A DNA stretch of 64,000 nucleotides from Pseudoalteromonas sp. Scap06 (GCF_013394165.1 NZ_CP041330.1:1054001-1118000); one strand, 5' to 3'. Positions 27,972 to 37,787 are shown, numbered from the stretch's first letter. Numbers and translations: made by a program. Notes: generated by a model not told the origin, from the letters alone.

Positions 27972-28399
27972 AGTAATCCTTTATCATCCTTTATTGGGGT
28001 GGCTATTGTAATTACTAAAACTAATGTACGTTAGTGATAAGTTTTAAATAGCGGTAGTAAGTCATTTTTTTTGATGTTTTTATGATCTTTATCAATTTTA
28101 AGGGTAATTGAATTTTTTAATTATGACAAACTTTTAACAAGAGATTCACCCTTTCGCATGGGGGGGAATAATACGTTGTTGGTAGGAGAGGATTGTGGCA
28201 AATAATATGTAAAAGAAATTGTATATTGCTGGTGGCAATGGCAAGATTATCTTTTATAGCGTGAAACAAAGCGTGTTTAAAATTCATTAAAAACTATATC
28301 TAATAAATTCATATAGTTTTTTCTTCATTTAATCTTGAGTAAAGGTAATTAGACCCCATAACCTCATGATTAAGCCACTTGGCTCGAGGAAACTTTTTT
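27972..28399. other. Intergenic region between divergent chemoreceptor and gshA
   Basis: 428 AT-rich bases holding the divergent promoters. The only specific signal I see is the sigma-32-like promoter of gshA near the right end (28334-28361). A small possible stem (ATTGC/GCAAT) is present near 28220-28240. No ORF or RNA gene was recognised. Confidence 0.5.
28334..28361 (+). promoter_or_regulatory. Sigma-32-like promoter upstream of gshA
   Basis: CTTGAGT (28334-28340), 13 bases, then CCCCATAA (28354-28361). Spacing and sequence match the E. coli dnaK heat-shock promoter pattern (CTTGATG-N13-CCCCATTT). The start codon of gshA lies about 40 bases downstream. Confidence 0.6.
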
Positions 28400-29974
28400 T
28401 TGGCAACTTATAATTTAAAGAACACGCTCAACGCGCTATCTAATGCAGATAATCAGCATGCTATTAAAGGTATTATGCGCGGTATTGAGAGAGAATCACT
28501 AAGAATTAAACCTGATGGTTCTATTTCTAAGCAAGCTCACCCTGAAGGGGTTGGCTGTGCGCTTACCAACGGACATATCACGACTGACTTTTCTGAGTCT
28601 TTACTTGAGTTTATTACACCGGTTAGCGAGTCATCAACGCAAACGTTACAACAGCTAAAAGATTTACAAAAGTTCACCCTAGAACATATGGGCGATGAAC
28701 TGCTGTGGCCAATTAGTATGCCGTGTTTTATAAATCATCAGGACGATATTGTATTAGCACAATTTGGCGATTCTAACGTTGGTAAAATGAAAACCTTATA
28801 TCGTGAAGGTTTAAAGAACCGTTACGGCAGTATGATGCAAGCGATTGCCGGCGTGCACTTTAATATTTCTTTTCCAGAAACGTTATGGCAGTCACTACAC
28901 TCACTAAAGCAAAGTAGCGCGAAGCTTGAAGACTTTATATCTGATGGGTACTTAGCATTAATTCGCAATTTTAAACGCGAGTTGTGGTTAATTAGTTACA
29001 TGTTTGGTGCGTCACCGGCATTGTGTAGTTCATTTTTGCAAGGGCGTAAAAGTGATTTACCGTTTAAAAAGCTAGGTAAAGGTACTTTATATTTAGAAGT
29101 AGGCACGGCGCTTCGATTAGGTAATCTAGGTTATACCAACAGTGCACAGTCATCATTACGCGTGATGTATAACTCATTAGATGAATATGTAGCAGGGCTT
29201 AAAAAAGCCATAAATACGCCTTCAGATATTTATGGCAGTATTGACGACTACACCAGTGCAGAGCCAAAGCAATTAAATAAAAATATTCTACAAATAGAGA
29301 ACGAGTTTTACTCGCCAATTCGCCCCAAGCGTAATGCTAAAAATGGTGAAACACCCACCGATGCTTTACTAAGAGCGGGTATAGAATATATTGAAATTCG
29401 TGCATTGGATGTTAACCCATTTAGTGAAGTAGGCATTGATTTAGAGCAAATACACTTTTTAGATGTATTTTTAACCTATTGTTTATTAAAAGACTCAGCG
29501 CCTATGGACTGGGAAGAGCAAGCGCGAAGCACTGAAAATCTTGATACAGTAGTAAACCAAGGCCGAGAAAAAGGCCTAATGCTTAATTTTAATAATGAGC
29601 AGCGCAGTCTTGAATCATGGGGTGATGAAATATTTAATCAGCTCGTTGATGTTGCTAAGTGGATGGATAGCGCGTACGGGGTTGATTATTACTCAAACAC
29701 TATTAAGCGCATGGCAACGTGGGTGCATAATCCTACATTAACTTATTCAGGGCGTTATGTTGAGCAATTAAAAGCATCAGGGCTAGATAATGGTCATTAT
29801 GCACTCTCACTTGCTCAAAAGTATAAACAAAGCCATGATATAGCCAGTTATACTGAATTCTCAAAGTCGTGGTTAGCGCAACAAGCGACAGAGTCTTACC
29901 AAGCTCAAAAAGCAATTGAGCAAGCCGATAATCAATCATTTACTGCATTTTTAGATACATATTTTAGTAAGTAG
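28400..29974 (+). CDS. gshA: Glutamate--cysteine ligase
   Basis: 524-aa ATP-dependent enzyme for the first step of glutathione synthesis, of the gammaproteobacterial GshA type. Conserved parts: GIMRGIERESLRI, TDFSESLLEFITPV, WPISMPCFI, GVHFNISFPE and YIEIRALDVNPF. I chose TTG 28400, which has GAGGA at 9 bases; the E. coli gene also starts with UUG, and the frame from TTG 28379 would place that site inside the gene. Single gene with a heat-shock-like promoter. E. coli GshA is 518 aa. Confidence 0.95.
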   Translation: MATYNLKNTLNALSNADNQHAIKGIMRGIERESLRIKPDGSISKQAHPEGVGCALTNGHITTDFSESLLEFITPVSESSTQTLQQLKDLQKFTLEHMGDELLWPISMPCFINHQDDIVLAQFGDSNVGKMKTLYREGLKNRYGSMMQAIAGVHFNISFPETLWQSLHSLKQSSAKLEDFISDGYLALIRNFKRELWLISYMFGASPALCSSFLQGRKSDLPFKKLGKGTLYLEVGTALRLGNLGYTNSAQSSLRVMYNSLDEYVAGLKKAINTPSDIYGSIDDYTSAEPKQLNKNILQIENEFYSPIRPKRNAKNGETPTDALLRAGIEYIEIRALDVNPFSEVGIDLEQIHFLDVFLTYCLLKDSAPMDWEEQARSTENLDTVVNQGREKGLMLNFNNEQRSLESWGDEIFNQLVDVAKWMDSAYGVDYYSNTIKRMATWVHNPTLTYSGRYVEQLKASGLDNGHYALSLAQKYKQSHDIASYTEFSKSWLAQQATESYQAQKAIEQADNQSFTAFLDTYFSK

Positions 29975-29986
29975 TAGGCAAAAAAA

Positions 29987-30008
29987 ACGCAGCTCATAGT
30001 AGCTGCGT
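29987..30008. terminator. Hairpin after gshA
   Basis: ACGCAGCT / AGCTGCGT, an 8-bp stem with a 6-base loop, 12 bases after the gshA stop. The A-run is on its left, so the U tract is good only for minus-strand transcription; on the + strand AAATATTCTTT follows. It may still pause or end gshA transcription. Confidence 0.55.
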
Positions 30009-30099
30009 AAATATTCTTTAGGGATGAAACAATGCTGTACTGCTGCATTCATAGATTCAGACCCACGCTTTTTTAAAAAGTTCAGTGAGATCTTAAAAA

Positions 30100-30708
30100 A
30101 TGAAAAAAAATATTATTACTTTATCTCTAATGCTTACTTTAGCGGGGTGTGCCACTGCGCCACCTAAGCAACCCGAAGATATTTGTAAAATCTTTGAAGA
30201 GAAATCTGACTGGTATTTTGATGCTAAAGACGCGCAAGATAAGTGGGGCTCTCCCAAACACGTATTAATGAGTATGATGTACCAAGAAAGTTCTTTTCGT
30301 CATGATGCCGCGCCACCCATGGAATACTTTTTATGGATAATTCCAACCGGCCGCGCAAGTGATGCCTATGGTTATTCTCAAGCTAAAACTCCAACTTGGT
30401 CTGATTATATTCGTGAAACAGGTAATAGTGGTGCTGATAGAGATGAATTTGAAGATGCGATCGATTTTATGGCGTGGTTTGTTTATAAAACTCACAAAGT
30501 TAATGGCGTTTCTAAATGGGATGCTTACGCACAGTATTTAAATTATCACGAAGGGTGGGGCGGTTATAAGCGAGGCACTTATCGTAAGAAAAAGTGGTTA
30601 ATGAGCGTTGCCAATAAAGTAAAACATCGTGCAAGCCGTTATGGAGCACAGCTAAGACGCTGTGAGGATGATTTAGACAAAGGTTGGTTAGAGCGTTTAT
30701 TCTTTTAA
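30100..30708 (+). CDS. Lipoprotein with lytic transglycosylase (SLT)-like domain
   Basis: 202 aa. Lipobox LTLAGCATAP places the acylated Cys at about 17. The mature protein carries an SLT-like core: MMYQESSFRHDA (Glu in ESSF is the catalytic-type residue), SDAYGYSQAKTPTW and YAQYLNYHEGWGGY. This is a shortened, Slt-type muramidase fold found in small outer-membrane lipoproteins. Probable role in peptidoglycan turnover; activity is inferred. Single gene with a terminator downstream. Confidence 0.78.
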   Translation: MKKNIITLSLMLTLAGCATAPPKQPEDICKIFEEKSDWYFDAKDAQDKWGSPKHVLMSMMYQESSFRHDAAPPMEYFLWIIPTGRASDAYGYSQAKTPTWSDYIRETGNSGADRDEFEDAIDFMAWFVYKTHKVNGVSKWDAYAQYLNYHEGWGGYKRGTYRKKKWLMSVANKVKHRASRYGAQLRRCEDDLDKGWLERLFF

Positions 30709-30730
30709 CTAATCTAAACCCAGATTAATA

Positions 30731-30757
30731 AAAAAGGAGCCATTTGGCTCCTTTTTT
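30731..30757. terminator. Bidirectional terminator
   Basis: GGAGCC / GGCTCC with an ATTT loop, A6 on the left and T6 on the right. Serves the convergent lipoprotein and CorC-type genes. Confidence 0.9.
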
Positions 30758-30763
30758 GTTGGT

Positions 30764-32032
30764 TTATTTTTTACGTTTATTGGGCTGAATTTTAACTTGT
30801 TTAATCATGTTTTCTTTCACTTCAAGTACCTCAACCGGATAACCTGCAATACGAATGCTTAAGTTAGCATCAGGGATGTCTTCTAAGTACTCAACAATGA
30901 GGCCACTTAGCGTTTTAGGGCCATCTAATGGGAATTCCCAACCCATTTCTTTATTTAAGTCGCGTACGTTAGCACCACCATCAACAATATAAGAGCCATC
31001 ATTTTGTGTGGTTACTTCTTCACTCGGTGTACGAGTTTGAGTAGTGGTGAAATCGCCCACAACCTCTTCAAGAATATCTTCTAGAGTAACTAAGCCTTGG
31101 ATATCGCCATATTCATCAACAACAATACCAATTCGTTCTTTTGATAATTGGAACTTCAGTAGTTGGGTGTTAAGCGACGTTCCCTCAGGAATAAAGTAAA
31201 TTTCACGTACAGCGCGCAGTAGCGAAGGTTTATCGAATTGCTCTTTAGTAAGAAGACGCAATGCATCACGAGAGTGAATAAATCCCACTGCATCATCTAT
31301 ATTGTCGCGATATAAGAGTACGCGAGTATGTTGAGCATGAGTCAGCTGTTTACTAATTATTTTCCAGTCATCGTTGATATCAATCGCCACAATTTCATTG
31401 CGGGGTATCATAATATCTTCAACGGTAACCTGTTCTAAATCTAAAATTGAGGTCAGCATACTCTGGTGGCGCGCCGGGATCAAAGCCCCTGATTCATTAA
31501 GCACGGTTTTTAATTCTTCTTTACTCATGCTGTGCTCATCTATTTGTGCAGCACTAATACCAAATAAGCGTAATATGCCGTTGGTCATCCAGTTAACAAC
31601 AACCACAAACGGGAAGAGTATTTTTAACAAACCTTTGAGTATCACAGAGCTGGGAAAAGCGACTCGCTCAGGATAGAGGGCAGCCAGTGTTTTTGGCGTT
31701 ACTTCAGCGAAAATTAGTACAACAAGTGTTAATGCACCTGTCGCTATCGCAATACCTAAATCGCCATACAAGCGTATACCAATAATGGTAGCTACCTGAG
31801 CTGCCGCAATATTAACCAGGTTATTACCAATGAGTATCAGACCTATCAACCTATCTGGTCGACTCAGTAATTTACTAACGCGTTTCGCAGCACGATGGTT
31901 CTCTTTAGCGAGGTGTCGCAAACGAATACGGTTGATTGACATGATTCCGGTTTCTGACCCGGAGAAGTAAGCAGAAAAAAGCACCAATAAACCTAATATG
32001 ATAAACAGGGTACTTGTCGATATGTCGTCCAA
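30764..32032 (-). CDS. CNNM/CorC-family transporter with CBS domains (YfjD type)
   Basis: 422 aa. N-terminal DUF21 membrane domain (about 1-190, with SAYFSGSETGIMSINRIRL and LIGNNLVNIAAAQVAT), a CBS pair (about 205-330, VEDIMIPRNEIVAID and IGIVVDEYGDIQGLVTLEDILEE) and a C-terminal CorC_HlyC domain (about 345-420). Related proteins export or sense Mg2+ or Co2+. Start is TTG at 32032, with AGGA 7 bases ahead. Lies 61 bases downstream of ypjD on the same strand, a common pairing near ffh. Confidence 0.88.
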   Translation of the reverse strand: MDDISTSTLFIILGLLVLFSAYFSGSETGIMSINRIRLRHLAKENHRAAKRVSKLLSRPDRLIGLILIGNNLVNIAAAQVATIIGIRLYGDLGIAIATGALTLVVLIFAEVTPKTLAALYPERVAFPSSVILKGLLKILFPFVVVVNWMTNGILRLFGISAAQIDEHSMSKEELKTVLNESGALIPARHQSMLTSILDLEQVTVEDIMIPRNEIVAIDINDDWKIISKQLTHAQHTRVLLYRDNIDDAVGFIHSRDALRLLTKEQFDKPSLLRAVREIYFIPEGTSLNTQLLKFQLSKERIGIVVDEYGDIQGLVTLEDILEEVVGDFTTTQTRTPSEEVTTQNDGSYIVDGGANVRDLNKEMGWEFPLDGPKTLSGLIVEYLEDIPDANLSIRIAGYPVEVLEVKENMIKQVKIQPNKRKK

Positions 32033-32093
32033 CGATGGATCCTTTTTTTATAAACCAATGCGTATTAAGCTAGAGTGAGCTTTCAGAGTCAAG

Positions 32094-32900
32094 TTAAAAC
32101 TTATTCAGGACCACTTCTTGTATAAAACGGCTACCAAAATAAGCGAGTGTGAGTGTAAAAGCGGCAATCATTATACTAACTACCACTACTTTTCCTCGCC
32201 AACCACGTTTTACATGGCCAACCGCAATTGTAGTGAAAATGGCCCAAGCAACTAAGGATAGGATTGTTTTGTGAATAAACTCTTTGGCAAACATGCCATC
32301 TAGAAATACAAATCCGGTAATAAGCGCCACACTTAATAATACGGTGCCTAAGTTTAATAACTGGTAAAGTTGGCGCTCTACTACCATTAGCGGCGGTAAG
32401 TGACTGTGAACTATCGCTAGGTCTTTTCGTTTTAAGCGTTTATCAATAAAGTAAAACTGTACGCCATACAAAGTTGCAATAATTAAAATGCAGTAGGCTA
32501 ATAATGACAGTGATATATGCGCAACTAGCGCCAGCTCTACATTAATACTTTGTAATAGAACATGATGAGGGATAAATAAGCTAGAAATTGTTAATAGCGC
32601 AGCAAAACCATAAACTACAGGTAGTAGCAAGGTCGCGGGAAACTTCAAAGAAACGGTAGTAACACACAGCACGATAATCCAGCAAGTCAGCAATGCCACA
32701 TTAACAATGCTTAAATCTTGTCCATCAGCTCTAAATACCGAATTTACTAAAAGCAGCATGTGCGCCAAAATAGCGACCGTACTGAGTATAATAGTAACTT
32801 TTTGGCTCGGGCCCTGATGATGAAACAACCGCGAAAGCACGTGAGACGTTGCTAACACATAAAATAAACTGGCAATAATAGTTAAACTAATAATCAGCAT
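32094..32900 (-). CDS. ypjD: CcsA-like cytochrome c assembly family inner-membrane protein YpjD
   Basis: 268 aa with about eight membrane segments. It ends in the CcmC/CcsA-type region with HISLSLLAYCILIIATLYGVQFY, LPPLMVVERQLYQLLNLGTVLLS and HKTILSLVAWAIF, carrying conserved His residues of the heme-handling family. The usual tryptophan-rich WWD motif is not evident, as in E. coli YpjD. It is divergent from ffh, the standard gammaproteobacterial order. Role in heme or metal transport remains unclear. Confidence 0.85.
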   Translation of the reverse strand: MLIISLTIIASLFYVLATSHVLSRLFHHQGPSQKVTIILSTVAILAHMLLLVNSVFRADGQDLSIVNVALLTCWIIVLCVTTVSLKFPATLLLPVVYGFAALLTISSLFIPHHVLLQSINVELALVAHISLSLLAYCILIIATLYGVQFYFIDKRLKRKDLAIVHSHLPPLMVVERQLYQLLNLGTVLLSVALITGFVFLDGMFAKEFIHKTILSLVAWAIFTTIAVGHVKRGWRGKVVVVSIMIAAFTLTLAYFGSRFIQEVVLNKF

Positions 32901-33123
32901 TTTGCTTTGGCCACTTAATTGAAGTCAAATAATTCGTGTTCGTTATGTGGCCATTGTATTTTATAGCAAAGCAAATGCATAGACCCTGTAAAAAGAAACT
33001 CAATAAGCAGCATTTCAGCACTGTATTGTATGCCACCATTTACGGTATACTATTTCTAATTGAATTTTAATAACATCGACCTTATTAATAGAGTTGATTT
33101 CAACGTCTTTTCGGAACCGTTAC

Positions 33124-34503
33124 ATGTTTGAGAACCTCCAAGAACGATTAGGTAAAACCCTAAAAAATATTAGTGGCCGTGGCCGCCTAACTGAAGACAA
33201 CATTAAAGATACACTTCGTGAAGTGCGAATGGCATTTTTAGAAGCCGATGTGGCGTTGCCTGTTGTTCGCGAGTTTGTAAAACAAGTAAAAGAACGCGCA
33301 GTGGGTATTGAAGTTACTAAAAGCTTAAGTCCTGGCCAAGTATTTATAAAAATTGTGCGTGAAGAACTTGAAAAGGCCATGGGTGAAGCTAATGAAGAGC
33401 TAAGCCTTAACGCGCAACCTCCGGCTGTTGTGATGATGGCGGGTCTTCAAGGTGCTGGTAAAACAACCAGTGTGGGTAAACTGGCTAAGTTTTTAAAAGA
33501 GCGCAAGAAAAAATCTGTGCTGGTAGTGAGTGCCGATGTTTACCGTCCTGCGGCAATTAAGCAGTTAGAAACATTAGCGACAGAAGTAGATGTAGAGTTT
33601 TTCCCAAGTGACATTTCACAAAAGCCAGTTGATATAGCACAAGCTGCTATTTCTCACGCGAAAAAGAAATTTATTGATGTGGTATTAGTCGATACTGCAG
33701 GTCGCTTGCATGTTGATAATGACATGATGGATGAAATCAAAGCGCTTCATGGTGCAATTAACCCAATCGAGACTTTATTCGTTGTTGATGCAATGACAGG
33801 TCAAGATGCTGCAAACACTGCAAAAGCATTTGATGAAGCTCTACCGCTTACCGGTGTGATTTTAACTAAAACAGACGGTGATGCCCGTGGTGGTGCTGCG
33901 TTATCTATTCGTCATATTACCGGGAAACCTATTAAGTTTATGGGTGTTGGTGAGCGTACTGATGCACTTGAACCTTTCCACCCTGATCGTATCGCCTCAC
34001 GTATTTTAGGCATGGGTGATGTACTTTCATTAATCGAAGAAGTCGAGATGAAAGTAGATAAAGAGCAGGCAGAAAAAGTAGCGAAAAAAGTATTTAAAGG
34101 TGATGGTTTTACACTGGATGATTTTGCTGATCAATTAAAGCAAATGAAAAATATGGGCGGCATGATGTCGATGCTTGATAAACTGCCAGGCATGCAAAAC
34201 ATCCCAGATGCAGTAAAAGGCCAAATGGGTGATAAAACCTTTATTCAAATGGAAGCGATTATTAGCTCTATGACGAAAAAAGAGCGTGCACGCCCTGAAA
34301 TCATTAAAGGTTCGCGTAAAAAGCGCATTGCAGCTGGGTCGGGTACTCAAGTACAAGAGATCAATAAGCTGCTTAAGCAGTTTACCCAAATGCAAAAAAT
34401 GATGAAAAAAATGAAAGGTAAAGGTGGCATGCAAAAAATGATGCGTGGCATGAAAGGGATGTTACCACCGGGAATGATGGGTGGCGGTGGCCCGAAATTT
34501 TAA
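33124..34503 (+). CDS. ffh: Signal recognition particle protein Ffh
   Basis: 459 aa. Binds 4.5S RNA and nascent signal sequences and delivers ribosomes to FtsY. N domain (1-90), GTPase G domain with GLQGAGKTTSVGKLA (about 105), DTAGRLHVD and TKTDGDARGGAA, and a Met-rich M domain (about 330-459, with GGMMSMLDKLPGM and a Met/Lys/Gly-rich tail). I start at ATG 33124 (MFENLQERL), the family N-terminus; the frame extends 10 codons upstream without homology. E. coli Ffh is 453 aa. Confidence 0.97.
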   Translation: MFENLQERLGKTLKNISGRGRLTEDNIKDTLREVRMAFLEADVALPVVREFVKQVKERAVGIEVTKSLSPGQVFIKIVREELEKAMGEANEELSLNAQPPAVVMMAGLQGAGKTTSVGKLAKFLKERKKKSVLVVSADVYRPAAIKQLETLATEVDVEFFPSDISQKPVDIAQAAISHAKKKFIDVVLVDTAGRLHVDNDMMDEIKALHGAINPIETLFVVDAMTGQDAANTAKAFDEALPLTGVILTKTDGDARGGAALSIRHITGKPIKFMGVGERTDALEPFHPDRIASRILGMGDVLSLIEEVEMKVDKEQAEKVAKKVFKGDGFTLDDFADQLKQMKNMGGMMSMLDKLPGMQNIPDAVKGQMGDKTFIQMEAIISSMTKKERARPEIIKGSRKKRIAAGSGTQVQEINKLLKQFTQMQKMMKKMKGKGGMQKMMRGMKGMLPPGMMGGGGPKF

Positions 34504-34546
34504 GAATTTAAGCTTTAACATCTCCAATATGAGACAAAAAGTAATC

Positions 34547-34573
34547 AATAAAGAGGCAAAGTGCCTCTTTATT
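34547..34573 (+). terminator. ffh terminator
   Basis: AATAAAGAGGCA / TGCCTCTTTATT, a 12-bp perfect stem with an AAG loop. The T-rich right arm supplies the U tract. It separates ffh from the rpsP operon. Confidence 0.85.
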
Positions 34574-34669
34574 GTTGAATAAACTATGCACAGAATAGCT
34601 TGTTCACATACTTTTTCTTCTTGGATCACGGTTTAATCTACTAAACTGCCTTTTTGCATCACTTCTTAC

Positions 34670-34721
34670 TTGCATTGTTGCTAAAAACTCGTACAATTCA
34701 CCGGCTCCCCATACTGGGGAG
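34670..34721 (+). promoter_or_regulatory. Promoter and 5' stem-loop of the rpsP operon
   Basis: TTGCAT (34670-34675), 16 bases, TACAAT (34692-34697) form a sigma-70 promoter. The predicted start near 34704 would put a stem-loop at the very 5' end of the mRNA: CTCCCC (34705-34710), ATACT loop, GGGGAG (34716-34721). Such a cap could stabilise or regulate the transcript (inference). Confidence 0.55.
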
Positions 34722-34764
34722 TAAATCTTATTAATGAAAACAGTCAATCTATTTAGAGGACGGT

Positions 34765-35013
34765 ATGGTAACTATTCGTTTGCAACGTGGTGGCGCTAAA
34801 AAACGCCCTTTCTATCAAATTGTGGTTGCGGATAGCCGTTTCTCGCGTGACGGTCGCTTCATCGAGAAAGTTGGTTTCTTTAACCCAATCGCTTCGGGTC
34901 AGGAAGAAAAACTTCGCTTAGATTTATCTCGTGTAGATCACTGGGTAGGTCAGGGCGCAGGTCTTTCAGATCGTGTAGCTAAATTAGTTAAAGACGCTCG
35001 TAAAGCGGCTTAA
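34765..35013 (+). CDS. rpsP: 30S ribosomal protein S16
   Basis: 82-aa protein of the small subunit, needed for 30S assembly. N-terminus [25 protein letters not shown] is the S16 signature, with [13 protein letters not shown] following. GAGGA lies before the ATG. First gene of rpsP-rimM-trmD-rplS, tightly packed (17, overlapping and 33 bases between genes). Confidence 0.98.
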   Translation: MVTIRLQRGGAKKRPFYQIVVADSRFSRDGRFIEKVGFFNPIASGQEEKLRLDLSRVDHWVGQGAGLSDRVAKLVKDARKAA

Positions 35014-35030
35014 TAGGCGTAAGTGTAACC

Positions 35031-35567
35031 ATGAGTCAAGAGAACACCTCATCAATAATTGTCGTAGGAAAGCTCGGCGCCCCTTATGGTATAAAGGGCT
35101 GGCTTAAGGTACATTCATTTACTGATGATCCCGCAGGGATCTTCGATTTCAGCCCGTGGTTGATAGGGCAACAAGGTAAATGGCAGTCCTTAGAAGTGGT
35201 CGACTGGCGTCGCCACAACAAAGGCTTTATCGCTAAATTTGCGCAAGTAAACGACAGAGACGAAGCAATGGCTTATACCCATGCAGAAATCTCAATGGAT
35301 GCAACGCAATTACCAGAACTCCCGCAAGGTGAGTTTTATTGGCGAGATCTCATTGGCATGTCGGTTATGACTGATAAAGGTTATAATCTTGGCATTGTTG
35401 ATGACTTGATGGAGACAGGCTCAAATGACGTACTGGTTGTTAAAGCAAACAGTAAAGATGCATTTGGTCAATCGGAGCGTTTAATTCCTTTTTTAACTGA
35501 CTCAGTTATAAAAGAGGTTAAATACGACGTGAAAGAAATTACCGTAGACTGGGATCCTGGGTTTTAA
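35031..35567 (+). CDS. rimM: Ribosome maturation factor RimM
   Basis: 178 aa. Binds S19 and helps mature the 30S head. N-terminal beta-barrel ([24 protein letters not shown]) and C-terminal PRC-barrel ([38 protein letters not shown]). Stop overlaps the trmD ATG by one base (TAATG), so the two are translationally coupled. Confidence 0.97.
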   Translation: MSQENTSSIIVVGKLGAPYGIKGWLKVHSFTDDPAGIFDFSPWLIGQQGKWQSLEVVDWRRHNKGFIAKFAQVNDRDEAMAYTHAEISMDATQLPELPQGEFYWRDLIGMSVMTDKGYNLGIVDDLMETGSNDVLVVKANSKDAFGQSERLIPFLTDSVIKEVKYDVKEITVDWDPGF

Positions 35568-36334
35568 TGACTCAAACTAGTTCATTATGGGTTGGGGTGA
35601 TAAGCCTTTTCCCGGACATGTTTGACGCAATTACCCAACAAGGGGTTACTGGTCGCGCAGTAAAAAATGGATTAATCGATTTTAACTGCTGGAACCCACG
35701 AGACTACGCTTTAGACAAGCATAGAACCGTAGATGATCGTCCTTACGGGGGCGGACCCGGTATGTTAATGATGGTTAAACCATTAGAAAAAGCCATCCTT
35801 GATGCTAAAAAAGCGGCAGGCGATGGTGCTAAAGTAATTTATATGTCCCCACAAGGGCGCAAACTTGATCAGCAAGGAGCTAGCGAATTAGCTAACTCTG
35901 AAAAACTGATTTTGATTGCCGGTCGATATGAAGGTGTAGATGAGAGAATAATAGAGTCATACGTTGACGAAGAATGGTCAATTGGTGATTTTATTTTGAG
36001 TGGTGGTGAACTACCAGCCATGACACTAATTGATGCAGTAGCGCGATTAGTGCCAGGCGTGTTAGGACACAATCAATCAGCAGAGCAAGACTCATTTTCG
36101 GATGGCTTGCTAGATTGTCCTCACTATACACGACCAGAAACATTGGACGACAAACAGGTTCCTGCTGTATTACTCAGTGGTAATCACCAAGCGATAGCAA
36201 AATGGCGGCTTAAGCAGTCATTAGGTAGAACTTGGTTACGACGTCCTGACTTGTTGCATAACCTAGCTCTGACTGAGGAGCAAGCGGTATTACTCGCAGA
36301 ATTTCAGCAAGAGTACCAAAAAGCTTGTGGCTAG
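35567..36334 (+). CDS. trmD: tRNA (guanine(37)-N1)-methyltransferase
   Basis: 255-aa SPOUT enzyme that makes m1G37 to prevent frameshifting. The trefoil-knot motifs are visible: [38 protein letters not shown], and [22 protein letters not shown] containing the SAM-binding loop. Length matches E. coli TrmD (255 aa). Third gene of the rpsP operon; rplS begins 33 bases later. Confidence 0.98.
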   Translation: MTQTSSLWVGVISLFPDMFDAITQQGVTGRAVKNGLIDFNCWNPRDYALDKHRTVDDRPYGGGPGMLMMVKPLEKAILDAKKAAGDGAKVIYMSPQGRKLDQQGASELANSEKLILIAGRYEGVDERIIESYVDEEWSIGDFILSGGELPAMTLIDAVARLVPGVLGHNQSAEQDSFSDGLLDCPHYTRPETLDDKQVPAVLLSGNHQAIAKWRLKQSLGRTWLRRPDLLHNLALTEEQAVLLAEFQQEYQKACG

Positions 36335-36367
36335 AAGACAGTTACACCTAGGAAAGTGAGAAACATA

Positions 36368-36727
36368 ATGGCAAAAGTAAACCAAAATATTATTAAAGCG
36401 CTTGAAGAAGAGCAGCTTAAAACAGACGTACCTGCATTTGGCCCTGGTGATACAGTGGTTGTACAGGTAAAAGTAAAAGAAGGTGCTAAAGAGCGTCTAC
36501 AGGCCTTTGAAGGTGTTGTAATCGCTAAGCGTAATCGTGGTCTTCACTCAGCATTCACAGTTCGTAAAATCTCGAACGGTGAAGGTGTTGAGCGTGTATT
36601 CCAAACGCATAGCCCTCTTATCGATAGCGTAACAGTTAAGCGTCGCGGTGCAGTTCGTCGTGCTAAGCTTTACTATCTACGTGAGCGTTCTGGTAAATCT
36701 GCACGTATTAGAGAAAAACTTAACTAA
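36368..36727 (+). CDS. rplS: 50S ribosomal protein L19
   Basis: 119-aa protein at the 30S-50S interface. Family features: [51 protein letters not shown] and [20 protein letters not shown] 36368 has GTGAG 7 bases ahead and gives the normal N-terminus; a GTG four codons upstream is unlikely. Last gene of the operon, closed by a strong terminator. Confidence 0.97.
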   Translation: MAKVNQNIIKALEEEQLKTDVPAFGPGDTVVVQVKVKEGAKERLQAFEGVVIAKRNRGLHSAFTVRKISNGEGVERVFQTHSPLIDSVTVKRRGAVRRAKLYYLRERSGKSARIREKLN

Positions 36728-36750
36728 TACGCGCTGTTTATCAACGCAAA

Positions 36751-36786
36751 AAAACGGGTTGCAACCTTTGGGTTGCAACCCGTTTT
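36751..36786 (+). terminator. Strong terminator of the rpsP-rplS operon
   Basis: A 16-bp perfect inverted repeat (36751-36766 with 36771-36786, core ACGGGTTGCAACC) around a TTTG loop, followed by GGTTTT. A-rich left flank would allow function in both directions. Confidence 0.9.
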
Positions 36787-36888
36787 GGTTTTAATGCTAT
36801 TGCGATTTTTTAGCGCTATATTTAAAAACCAATACACATCTTCAAATCACAATATCTTCTTACTTCTTGCAAAAAATGATGTACAAAA

Positions 36889-37758
36889 ATGAATGATAAA
36901 ACGATAGTTACACACAACGGCAATTTTCACGCAGATGATGTTTTTAGTATCGCTGCGCTTAAAATTATTTTCCCTTCTTTTACCCTGATCCGCACACGCG
37001 ATAATGCGATTATTAATGACGCCGATGTGGTTATTGATGTTGGCGGTCAATATGACCCACAAACTGACCGATTTGATCATCATCAACGTGGCGGTGCTGG
37101 CGCTCGTGAAAATGGTATTCCTTTTTCGTCATTTGGCTTGGTGTGGAGAAAATATGGCTTAGCAATATGTGATGATAACCAAGATGTGGCGAATGCGGTG
37201 GATGCAGGGCTTGTATCAACTATTGATGCCATTGATTGTGGTCATGTTGAAGGGGTTGCTACAGGCATTAGCTTAAGCCAAACAATTTCTATGTTTAACC
37301 CAACATGGGAAGAGGAAAGTGATTTTGATACTGCTTTTGATCAAGCGGTTGAATTTGCACACACTTTACTGATTCGTTTTGTAGCTTCTGCCCGAGGTGG
37401 TTTAAATGCTAAAAAGATTGTTGCTCAAGCAATAAAACAAGCTGATGATCCTCGATTAATCGTGTTAGAGCGCTATACTCCGTGGAAAAAAACCGTACAT
37501 AGTTTATCTGATGAGGCATTATTTGTTGTCTACCCATCTCATTCTGGCAAGTGGATAGTGCAAACGGTGCCTGCAGAATTAGGCTCTTTTGAAGACAGAA
37601 AGTCATTACCTTCACCATGGGCAGGATTATCAGATGAAGAATTTCAAGCGGTAACCGGTATCGATGATGCTATGTTTTGTCACAATGGCTTATTTATCGC
37701 TGGTGCAGAATCATTCGACAGTGTTATGTCGCTTGCGGCTATGGCATTAGAATACTAG
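36889..37758 (+). CDS. MYG1-family protein (DHH-like metal-dependent hydrolase)
   Basis: 289 aa. The MYG1 N-terminal motif is clear: THNGNFHADDVFSIAALKIIFP, then VVIDVGGQYDPQTDRFDHHQRGGAG, with the metal-binding His/Asp clusters (HADD, DHHQ). The C-terminal part has LVSTIDAIDCGHVEG and FCHNGLFIAGAES. Eukaryotic MYG1 is a 3'-5' RNA exonuclease; bacterial members share the metal ligands, but the substrate is not established. Single gene between two terminators. Confidence 0.88.
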   Translation: MNDKTIVTHNGNFHADDVFSIAALKIIFPSFTLIRTRDNAIINDADVVIDVGGQYDPQTDRFDHHQRGGAGARENGIPFSSFGLVWRKYGLAICDDNQDVANAVDAGLVSTIDAIDCGHVEGVATGISLSQTISMFNPTWEEESDFDTAFDQAVEFAHTLLIRFVASARGGLNAKKIVAQAIKQADDPRLIVLERYTPWKKTVHSLSDEALFVVYPSHSGKWIVQTVPAELGSFEDRKSLPSPWAGLSDEEFQAVTGIDDAMFCHNGLFIAGAESFDSVMSLAAMALEY

Positions 37759-37787
37759 TCCTTTTAATCGCGTGCTGATTATTTGTT

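Noticed and set aside
27972..28378. Possible small RNA in the long gap before gshA
   Set aside because: I see no strong promoter and terminator pair inside it, only the gshA promoter elements.
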